Origin: Ophiura sarsii
Lineage: Eukaryota > Echinodermata > Ophiuroidea > Amphilepidida > Ophiuridae
Direction of reading: 5' to 3'
Assembly (NCBI GenBank): GCA_035610835.1
Contig: CM069448.1
Span: 2,046,001 to 2,110,000 of the forward strand
Length of the DNA stretch: 64,000 nt
The stretch's first letter is position 1, and each line of letters starts with the position of its first letter. The translations under genes were made by a program, and so were the position numbers. This document shows, one piece after another, positions 1 to 12,100 of this stretch. The notes beneath the pieces are model-generated. The model was given only the letters and a program-made list of their open reading frames with translations, was not told the DNA's origin and ran no database searches.

Positions 1-18
1 ATAGAGGAGTGTTCTTAC

Positions 19-135
19 TTGTGGTGATGCGACTGTGCCCGCGGACAAAATCACTTCTCTGTTGGCTTTAACGTAATATTTGTTTCCGCGTGTTTGAAAG
101 TACACCCCAACTGCCTTTTTATCTTCAATATGCAG
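19..135 (-). CDS. GMC oxidoreductase coding exon 7 (residues 232-270)
   Basis: Acceptor TTTATAG, donor CAA|GTAAGA at bases 18-17, phase 0. It encodes [14 protein letters not shown] and [15 protein letters not shown]. The next exon should begin LLMLSGIG-like and lies beyond base 1. Confidence 0.92.
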
Positions 136-3100
136 CTATAAAATGAAGAACAAAATATATATATAAGTGGTTTCATACACTGATTAAAGCATGACCAATG
201 GTTTAGGGAAGACATCAGAACTCGACCGCCCGTTGACCGCCAGTTACGTTCGGCTCCGCCCGGTTCATTCAGGTCAACTGTTTTACTGGTATATGAATAT
301 TCACGCATGCAACACTGAACAACCGCCGGCTGACTCAATGCCGTAACCGGACCAATTTACACTATCAATCTGTTACTTTGCGGTCATAATAGCGCACCCT
401 TGGACTTTCGGTATTGATTTTAAAAAGTTAATTGAGCTATAAACAGATTGAAAAAGCCAACCCCAGCGAAAATCAATAGCTGTATTGTACTGGTTGTCAA
501 CTGAGACTTGAGAGCCCATTACTTCAAGAATTTATTGCTCACGCGTGTGACGAGGCACTATCAACCTGTCGTGTTCACCAGAGTGTAACTATTTGACCTC
601 ATTATGTGTGTACATTATAACAGACGACACGTTTTGTGAGAACCGGGCGGAACCGGCCGTAACCGGCGGTTGCCTCGCGGTCGAGTTTTGACGTGATCCC
701 TTAGCCAACGATATGTATGTGGTATTCTGACGAGTGGTCATGGTGACATGATAAAACGTCAACAGAGAATCAATTTATTTAGGATTCATCTTAGAATATA
801 TAACGTACGTTAAGTGATATAAGGCCTACACCACATATGTTTAGTCCTGAAATAACCCATAGTTATTTTGTACATTAAGCTTGCTAATTATCTCACAAAA
901 TATCACGTGATATACATGTACACTCCCAATATTGACTGTCGTGTCGGTTTGAGATTGGCAATGTCGGTTCATTTGACAAGAGGAATCATGTATATTATGA
1001 CGGTACAAAAGTACACAGATGGCAATTGTTTTCGTTTAAACCGAAATGTACCTCATTCATAGCAAAAATAAATGTAAAATCGCAAATGATCATGCGCCAC
1101 GCGTGCATCTTTCTAGTCGGACAAATCTTGTCGGTTCTCTTTCATTTCTTGCCACTCCCCCAGCAATACAAATTGAACTGAAATGCATATCAACTTGTTC
1201 GTGTGAGTTGAAGGATTAATAAATGGGGCAAAACTTAAACAATGACCTTTAGTAGGCTATTTTAAGATCAAAAATTGAACTGGGTCCGATTACAACAAGT
1301 GATATCTAAAATATCGGATATGGGGTAAACTATACATTTTCTAAATCCTTGTGCTCAGACAAACAGGTTGGTTTGTTCTTCGGCTCAATAAAATCAATTT
1401 TAGAATTTAATTCCAGTATAGGGTACCCACATTAGATTACACAGAGAGCTCCCTTACCACTAGCCAAAAATGCAGCCCTAATTTTTCTCAACTCTTACAC
1501 CATGAAGAGAATCAAGTCCAACTTTGCTTTTAACATACATTTGACACGAAATGTATTATGTCTACTGGCACCAGCTAATTACCCACAAGAGAAAAGATGT
1601 CTGTAATGAAGAAAAATAAATCGATTGTAGTATCTATCAGTGCAATACCTTTGTCACAAGCGCATCTGTCCTTAACGTCAGGTTCTTCCTTTTCATCGCC
1701 GGTTCTAAGAAAGCCTTTGATGTACTACATCGCTTTCCATCTTTTAATGTAGCTTGCATGTAACCAAAACCAACCTGCAAATTAAGATGAGCCATGAGCT
1801 TTATTTACTAGATTCATTTCAATTTGAATATAAGCTGTTCAAACAGCAATGGATTGCGCCCCTCATCCACCAAAAAATGTGGATATATGAAAGTATTTTC
1901 CTATCTTTTTCCTATGATTTAATGACCTCATATTATTTTCCTCAACTCAATTTCATTCACCAGAGATCAAATTAAACATGTATGGCCAACATAGGTTTTG
2001 TTTTAGGTCTCTCTTAAATCAAAAGATTGTGCTTAGGGAAAGATCTTAAAAGATTGAAAATATTCAATCTAATAGAGTGAAATTTCAATATATCGGGTTG
2101 AAACTTCACTCTATTAGATTGAACATTTTCAATCTTTTAAGATCTTTCCCTAAGCACAATCTTTAAGATTGACTTGTCAATCTTTTGATTTAAGAGAGTG
2201 ACACCTTTCATTCATGTTCCTCTGCCTGATCACCTTTATACCGGCCATTGAGCTATTTGCCGGTCATAAATTCTCCAATTCCAAGATTAGGCAGGCCATG
2301 CCCTAAAGCACACTGGTTCGATTGCACTTGACCTTGCTTTAGTCAATAATTACAGCAGAAAAACAGCCTGAAAAACAGACATGTTTTGGCTTCTGTGTCT
2401 TTGTGCTGTAATACAAAAAAGTCTATACCCCTCCCTCCCCCACTTTTTTCAGACAATTTTCCGCAAGGCGAAAAGTGACCCAAAATATCGCAAAGACCCC
2501 CTCCCCCCCACCCCCGGATTTTTTTAACCACGGACCCCCAGCACACGGGACTTTGGACATCAATTAACCAATCAAATGTTGCATCGTTCGTTATTATGAA
2601 TTATACTAATATAACAACTATTACCAAACGATTTGATTTACATTTTTTCCACAATTGATATCAATTTCCTTGTAGCCAATCTCCTTTCCTGAAAAAATGA
2701 AAAACACACATACAAATAGACACCGTTTAGTGTTATCGTGGTTACGTGAATACATGAGATTAAAACTGAAAATTAGAATATGTTTCTATTCAGACCAACT
2801 TATAGTTTTTTTAAGACAAACATATCTTAGCTCAGTATAACAAAAGAAAAACATATCGCTATACAAAGAAATCATATCAATCAATCAATCAATCAATCAA
2901 TGTTACACTTTTAATTCTTTGTATTGTGAGCAATGGTATGTATTTTTGAAAGAAATCGTCGGCTGAACAAGAGAGTCGTCCAACAACAATTTCCGTCATT
3001 TATATGCTAAAGTCCATCCTTACTTAATGGTAGGTTGGCATTGCAATCACTGTTCTTCTCATCACAATGGTGCATCATTGTATGCAAATTTAAATATGAT

Positions 3101-6100
3101 ACTGAATGATAGATATGAATGATCAAAGAGTTCATACGGAATGATATAATTAAATGATGAAAGAGTTGTGGTAGGCAGCCAAAATGCTACCAATACCAGA
3201 TCGGTGTTTTTGTTTCTCAAACTTTTCTGTGGGCAAAAAGAAATCATATCAATCAATCAATCAATCAATGTTACACTTTTAATTCTTTGTATTGTGAGCA
3301 ATGGTATGTATTTTTGAAAGAAATCGTCCTTAAACATATCATTCCTTTCATGGGTGGCTTCGAAAAGATATATATAGTCGGCTGAACAAGAGAGTCGTAA
3401 GTGACATTTTAGGTAAAATTGAGTTTTCTATTGATATCTAAGATACAGGTCACAAATACACACATTTTAAGCTATGGTGTATGTCTGAAATCGGAGTAGT
3501 TACATTTTTATGAAATAAATACGACGTCAAAAAACAATGAAATACAAAAGAAATGTTAGCACAAAATGTCGTCTGCATTCCTCCGACAATGTAACTTTCT
3601 GGTTTTCAGTGCATGTATTAATTGTGGGAATGCACGAACGCTAAAGATTAAATGTTGGGACTTTTAAAGAGAAGCGTTTTGTGTTTTGTTGACAAAATTA
3701 TTGTTTTAATAAGCTTAGTTTTTTGATTAAAATTATTTAATTCAAATTTAAAGATTAGTCAAATTGCTTAAATGTGTGGATTTGAGTAATTTCCATTCAT
3801 AACTAATAACTCAATTTGTTCTGATATGCCATTTACCATCTTCCTGAATTCTCATCTCATGACAAATCGAGATTCATATCTTGTAACCTTAACTTTAATT
3901 TTCATAAATCGTCTAATATTAGACGATTTATGAAAATTAAAGTTAAGGTTACAAGATATGAATCTCGATTTGTCAATAATAATAATAATAAAACCGCATT
4001 TATATAGCGCTTTACGAAACACCTCAAAGCGCTTAACAAACATAAAGAGAACAATATACAATGTACACATGAATTAAAATGATGAGGAACTACTTAATGT
4101 AAGAATGTTCTGACAGATTGAAAAGATAGAAAGAGTTGGCATGTAAAATCACGAATTAATTAATGAAACTATTCTAGCTTGGTTCCAACAAAAGGATTTG
4201 TAACCTAAATCAAACCAAACACTGTTAGTATAATTAAGATAATGAGCTTAAGCTTAAAGGGACACAAAGTAGTGTTGAAGATTTTTTTAAATTTTAAATA
4301 ATCTACTTCAGAATTCATGATGAACATGACCAAAATTACCAAATTGTTGTTTCTACTCACAAAAACACATCAAAACTTTATTAAAACAATATCATCGCTA
4401 TTTATTGAACCTTTTCTTTAAAATGCCCTCTATGTAAATATAGTTCGCGTTATTTATCACGCGTGCTGCAGGGGGACACTTATCTGACGTAAAATGCTGA
4501 TCGCGGCTAGATTAGAAAGAGGGCTGATTTTTCTTAATCCTTATAGATAGATATAGATAGAGTTCATATGTAATACAATTGTAAAAATATACCAATCTCA
4601 GTTTTTATCATAATTTGAGGACGCAGCCTCCAACACATCTCTAAGTGTTCCTTTAAACTTACACAACTTCAATACAGCGCACATCTTTATTCCGTGCACA
4701 AAGTGACGTCACGGGTGAAGACAAAAACCCAGATACTGTCTCTTCACTGGACATTCTCGATAATATTACCCACAATGAACATTGTTTTCGTTTAGTTTTG
4801 AAGCAGTGAGGCCATACATACCAGCATTGATGAAGGCTGCTGCAAATGGTGATCGCATTACTTGATCCGATACTGATAATGGGCCATCGATACCATGTAG
4901 CTCCGAATCAAAGTATTCTGGTCTAGAAAAGTAAATGGATCAATAGGTGGGTTAATGCATGTAATGTCTTAAGGCTAATTTTAGAAGTTGGAAGAGTTTT
5001 CTTTGACATTTCAGGGGGAGCTACACATTCAATACGCCAGGCGTCAGAGTAAGTGTGAGTTATACGCTAGACTTTGACGATTATGCCGAGTAATATTTCT
5101 CATCAATCACCGAACAAATTCTAATGAGCATTACACTAAGACCAAGATACATGTGGGAGAAACAGGGAGACATGAAAAAACACAAAGCTGAGTTAAACAA
5201 TGTCAGCCAAAAGACATTCACGCGCCTCATCTCAAGAAAGACAGAACAATATCAATCCGCTATAAAATCACAGAGTCCATGTAGCAGATCAAAACCATGT
5301 GATTGACTAAGAGGGGGCCAGCATTTTACACAGATGTAGCATGATTGCCTAATCATGATATCACCTAATATGATTATATGTTGTTATAATATAGATCGCA
5401 CGATGTGAGCATGCGCAGTGTGCTTACTCGAGGAGTACCAACATGTCAGTAGATAGAACAACAATGCGTGTCCGAGTGTCTTAATATTAGGCAATAATAT
5501 ACGAGTAAGAGAGACATGCAACATGGTGACAGATGTGGTATATTGACAATGGACTTCTCCCGCCTAAGCTGATACGAGTCCCGTCGCCGTGGACGTCGTC
5601 AATGACAGTGAAAATAAAAGAAATCATCTAGTCATGGCCGGGCGTTAAAAATAAGTTTTTAATGAAAATAAATTTCTTCAAGTTTTCGCGAGTGTGCCGA
5701 TTAGCGTGACGTCACGATGACAAGCGGATGCATCTAATTGCCTACGGCATAGCGAATTGACGGGAGTTTGTTGTGAAATAAAAAACAATCGGCGAAGGAA
5801 ATCATAAACTGTAAGATTCTACGAAATCTAGACTTATGATTGAAATCACATAATCTGAGAATGGACAATAACATATTTAGTCCTTCAAGTGTGAACACCA
5901 GCTGTTAAACTGTGATGGTATCGAAATAGTTACAATGCCACAGGAATATAAATACAATGTAAAATGTTTGCTGAGCCTTGAATTGAAAACGCAAGATTGC
6001 AAGCAAATGGAGCAAGTGATAGTGAGTTAAAGCGTGTGGCTTTATACACGTTAACTTTTGTTGAAAAAAAACAATAATTCTTTTTTTTTTAAAAAGACGA

Positions 6101-9100
6101 GATTGTTGACATGAATATTACGATAAATCGTCAGTGTGATAATCACGGATTGAACAATAACAATAGTCAACCATCAAGATTTCCTTCAACGGATGAGGTG
6201 CTCGTCAGCCATCAAGATGCCTTCAATGGATGAGATGAGAAGTATAGCCAGACATCAAGATGCTTTATGGATGAGGTGCAGGGCTCTTTGGTCAACAGTT
6301 AGACTCTCTTGAAAATGTCAACAAAAGCCCGCAATAATGTAGTTGCAGTGGAGCAGACCTTCAGTGTGAAATGGATCTGCCGGGGACTTACTGGTCATTG
6401 CTGTCTGAATGCTGGGTGTTATAATACAAAAGCTTGAACAATGGATGGATGGACATAATAAAAAAATAAAATAAATAAAAAATGTGTTTGTAAATCACAT
6501 AGGCCCTAGTAATGCATAGGCTCTGAGAACATAGTGAAATTTAAATGTTGGTTTAAAAATAACAAAGAAAGTTGCTGTGCCATAAGAGTGAAATATCTTC
6601 GTGTGATTTTCATAATAATAGACTGTAAATGGACATTTGCAAAGGTCGAGAAGAACCTAGACTTTACAGATAAAATGGCTTTAAAGGAGATTCACAGCTA
6701 ACAATATCAGTGGCAATATAATAAGCCATGAGATAATCTAAAAAATGTAAATGGACATTCACTAATCTTTAAAAAAAAAATTAAAAAAGGAAAGGAAAGG
6801 TGATAGTTGGAAGTTCACATATATTATTCATAGCTTTCATGTGTTTCAATGACTACCAAAATGTTACCTCGAATAGTTGGTTTCAGAACAGTTATTCAAT
6901 AGTCATAACAAAAACACTTTGTTTTATAAAGAAGGAAAGATGTAGCATGATTGCCTAATCATGATATCACCCAATATGATTATATGTTGTTATAATATAG
7001 ATCGCACGATGTGAGCATGCGCAGTGTGCTTACTCGAGGAGTACCAACATGTCAGTAGATAGAACAACAATGCGTGTCCGAGTGTCTTAATATTAGGCAA
7101 TAATATACGAGTAAGAGAGACATGCAACAACAGAGAAAACGGGAAGTATAGGCCTGCTATATGGATTAGAGAATTAATGTCGTTAACAGCCAACAACAAT
7201 AACGGGACGGGGCTTTCAACCTAGTTCCAAAAATGTCACGAAATGTTAAAATTATTGAATTTCTTCAACATATTTTGAATCACCGTGAGGAATGCATTAA
7301 AATAAGTACAAACGTGCCAAGTATTGGTTCAGTGATTCTTGAAATAAGAATTGTTGACAATTGGAAAAGGTTTCTGAAAAGTCTGCGAACACTAATAGCC
7401 GCGTGTGAAGTGTTAATACAGCTGTAATAACGAAACAGAGAAGTAAGACCAGACTCACCTTGTATTTTTCTCACTTTTGATGAAGTATGGCAAGACATCG
7501 TCCCAAGCCCATCCAGTGCATCCCTGTTCCTCTGCCCACCCATCGTAATCGGCAGCGTGTCCACGTACATAACCCTGGTAATTGATACTGCTACTTCCTC
7601 CCACCACCTGTGCGAACAATAGATCACAAACGGGAACGGTATTCAATTTCGGTAAGTGAACTCAGATTTACAAAAATCAAAACTTGGCAAAATAATCATA
7701 TTTTTAAAGGTATATGTTCTGATTGCTGGCCCGATTTTTAACTTGATTTTACGTGAATGGTCATCCTTAAATTATCGCATTCTAACATTTGAGTTGCATA
7801 ACTCCAATGGTTCTTATTTTAGAAGCACATGGTCACAAGAAATGTGCTCATTGAGTAGTACACAAACTGGCGGGAGGTTAACCACCATTGGCAGTAATTC
7901 ATCACATTTTAGCCTATATTTCTAAATAAAATTTAGAACATTTCTGGCCCCTAAGATTTTATAGACATAATGAGAAAAATATGGGATTCTTCTGATATCA
8001 AAATATCTTGATGTGAAAAAAACCATAGCCAATAAAAAGTGATCATAACAAACACCTTTAAGATTTGAAAATCGGATTGTTGATTAAACTGTTAGACAGT
8101 ATTGATAATACTGCCTGTTTAGGATTTTCATTTTCCCATTAACATCCGCTTGCTTGATCTTTCAAACGACGACTTTGCTTAACCTACACAAATGTTCTTT
8201 GCCCGATATCTAACCAACTTGGTCGGCGACTGACGAGCGTAGGCATATATCAGCCACGCGAAACTATAGTATCGCCCGTTGCTATAAGATTTTATCTGTA
8301 AAACGTGAATAATATTTCATATTCATTTGATCATATATTACTCTAGTTTTATTGGCTTAACTATCAAGTTGAAACACCGATTTTTTCCAATTAACTAGAG
8401 TTTAGGCCTACATGTTTACGGAATAAATCTATTTCACTATAGCACTCAATTTTATCAACCAATAAACCCAAAGTATCACCACTATACTTTGTATCGTAAC
8501 ATTTCACTATTTTCATCCAGGCTCGCCATGTAGGCTATCCCCCAATCATGATTTGCTCAAGGAGTTGCGTCTGCATGTTGCGGTGTTTATATTTATTCGA
8601 TTGACTTCGGTTTGTCTTGTAGCTATATTCCTGAGCAGTCCCTACTATTATTAATAAAATAATTGTGAAAATAGAGCATGTTGGTAAGCATTTAAAATTT
8701 AAATAATTGAAACAAAACAAATCAAGTAGATTGTTCTGTATGACCTAAAATGAGATGACCCATTCACTATCATAATAGATGTTTTATTCATACGAGGCAA
8801 AATACCTTATATACACGGTCCTACATGTAGTGTAATTGTTATGCGTCCCATGATTGCACATACGATGCCTTGAGACTGGGACGTGAGAATTGTCTTCATT
8901 ATCACATAGTCGTACTAATATTTACCCTGCCCCTCCTCTCAAATTTTATACTCTGGAGTTATAAAAAGAAATCTCTGAATAGTTCAACGTATTTCATAAG
9001 TGAACGATATAGTACGCCCATCAGAGATCTGCCCACTGTTGGTAATGCTCAGAATTGCAACTTGACATATAATTCATGTAAATTTAATATAATATCTAAG

Positions 9101-12100
9101 GAAAAGTAAATTGAAAATCCAAAGGTTCTATAAATAAGACAAATAAAGCATGGTTGTAGGAACCTATTTCCGGGTTCTGCGCTCACATACAATGTATATC
9201 TTCCTTACAGTCACAGTCAAATATCAAATGGGGATTAGAAGACGAACAAATATTCTTCCACCCACCCACCATGCATTTAGAAAAGTATGCCTATACTAGT
9301 ATTACATTGTTAGTAATATTAGATTACAATATAAAAAGCCTCTAGCACAATTAGTAGGTGGTTAATATCATTCTAAGAAAAGCCATTAAAATCAATTCAC
9401 TGAAAATCCTACGTTAGGAAGTGGAGATTTATCTCAAATGTTGCTTCAAGGGTTACAACATTGCAAGACATAATATTGTATATCAACAAATAAGTATGCG
9501 TAGGAAGCCAATAGCGATGTCTTAAACTAAACTGTTATACATTTAAAATGCAGACCCGTGGAGTCTGTTTAAAGACAAAAAATCCAGATCTGTGTCGGAT
9601 AAATGATAATGTATGCATGTAAAATATTGTACACCGAGAAGTGAGATAGTAATGAGTAAGATGTTGGCATCACTGGTAAGTATGAGATGTTTTCAATATT
9701 TAGAAGAGTGATCAACAAAATATAGGTAAGCTTAGTAATTCATAATTCATAAATGTGTTAAAAGTAAAACAAGTAAATCGTTAATCGTGATAAAAACACA
9801 TGCTTATCTACCAAAAATCAATGTATTGATATGTTTATACAATTTGATGATTTTTACTATACGAAGTTGTATATAGGTAAAGCCTTGTTAAAGCAATATT
9901 ATGTGATCGTTTTCAAATGTTCACACATTTTTCTCTCTCTTATAACGAGGTTTGACTGTCAGAAATGACTTTCCTGGACCCAAAAATCTAATTTGACTGT
10001 ACAGGGTGAGTCAAAAAGACTGCAATAGTGGAAAGAAGCCATTTTGTTTTCAAAACCAAAAAGAATTTTAAAACTTTTTAAACGTTGCAAGAATGATGTA
10101 TTTAATCCTAACTTTGTGTGAAAAAATGAAGTCGATCGCATTTTGCGTTTGTCTTTGGTGACCCTCTTTGCTGCACAATCAAATTTACCTGTTTGTCCAC
10201 GAGCACAGTGATTTTCATTGGAAATGGCACACATTGCATTTTCATATTTGAATATCCCGCCAACAAAAAAATGACGGGATGTTCAGTTTTTTATTACAAT
10301 TTTGAACATTATACGCTTTCATAGCATTTTTACTATAAAGCGTATTGCTCTGTAACTTTAAGATTTTTTAGTTTCATAGTGATATATATAATTTGACCAA
10401 AGAAATGCATTTCTAGGAAAAAATCACATATAGAGGGCGTTCCATAAAGAAGATCATATAATATGCCTTTAAACCTAGCTTAGATAAATAAAATGATTTT
10501 TTTATCAAGTTAACAGCGTGAAAATACTTGAGTGTTCATCCATCACATAATGCACATCCCCAGTTGGCCTACACCCAACCACCCACCCATGAATTCCTCA
10601 CCTTTGTTACAAAATTGAACCACAATGGCATCAGAGTGCGCAAAAGTGGACATTTGTTGCAATACTTTTTTAGTGCCAGTTTTTGGGGAAACCACGCCCC
10701 ACTCCCCTCCCCGCGACTAAGCAGCCCTCACCTGACATCTATCTGTCCGCATGCAGAACTGAGTCATTTTCATGTCCTCACCCGTGTTGATTCTCTACGG
10801 TACAGCTATCAACTCACCTTTCCTTTCGACCAGGGAAAGCTATGGCCAACGAATCCCTGACATGCGTTCGTCTGTGGTTCTGTCTGTTAATAGTATCAAA
10901 AGTGTTTAACAAAAATAAATACAGCACAGTCCAGAATGAAAATAAATAGTGTTACATTAATCATACTATTTCATAGAACTTCAAGATTTTCTAAAGTTGG
11001 ATTAAATAAGAAAACTATATCTTTTAAATCCTGATAATTCTTTCATAAAACAACTTAAGAATAATTGCCTTCTTAACTTAAGTCGAAGTCAGAGGCTATA
11101 ATAATAATTAATAGCAGTGATTTATTGAGCGTTTTTTCACAAGATCAAAGCGCTATACAATAATAAAATTACACAAAATACACATACATTTATACAAAAA
11201 ACAGACAAAGTAAAAGATGAGAATAATGAAAACAAGAGTTACGGCCCAGCGTAAATATGACAAAAACATCGGTAGAATCAACAAGGATTCAAGAAATACA
11301 ATATAAATGCGTAGTAATGACACAATGCCTACTCTTTTTGGGGGAAAGAGGTAGGTTTTAAAAGTTATTTTAAAAGCCTGCACATTCGTGCAACACGTAA
11401 ATCAATAGGCAAATTGTTCCATAATGTTGGTCCAATTACAGAAAAACCTTTGTCACCCACAGGCTTTGCAGTAGGAATGGCTAGACGAGTAGTTAAGTAT
11501 ATATAAACTAAGGAATTCTTCTTAAATCATTTTTAAATTCTAAGGTAATATTCTTCTTATCATGAGAAGAGTTTGATTCATTCCTTATGAAGAATTCAAT
11601 AAAAACTCTTCTTAACTTATAAACTTAAGATTAATCTTAAGTTGACCTTTGTGAAATATTAAGATCATATGATTATCCGTCTGTGAATGGTCCAGTGCAT
11701 TCTACTATTTAATAAACTGGAATTAAGATTATTACACATCATACATATTTATAAGGGTGTACTCTTTTTTGATTGGTTCATTTTTAACCAAGTCGGATAA
11801 ATAAAAATACCTACCGAATGTTTGTTTAGGTTTATTGTACTACCAATCATGCGAGAGTTTGAACTACACACAGAAAACACTATGTAAAAAAATTACACAA
11901 ATTATGTAAAAAATACACAATCTGTGTAAAAATAGAACTCCATAATACTATGTAAACAGTTGTGTTAAGCTTTTGCATAGGAATTTACACAAGCTTGGGT
12001 ATATATTACATGTTTTATGTAAACTCTTACATAATAATTATGGAGTTCTATATTTACATAATTTTTTACATAGTGTTTTCTGTGTGTACTTCCCGCTGAT

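Noticed and set aside
7280..7627. 115-residue minus-strand frame over GMC exon 3
   Set aside because: It is the wrong frame; the adjacent frame gives the conserved GMC signature with proper splice sites.
10002..10450. Mariner-like element starting TACAGGGTGAGTCAAAAAGA
   Set aside because: The start resembles a mariner end, but no matching inverted end could be found downstream.
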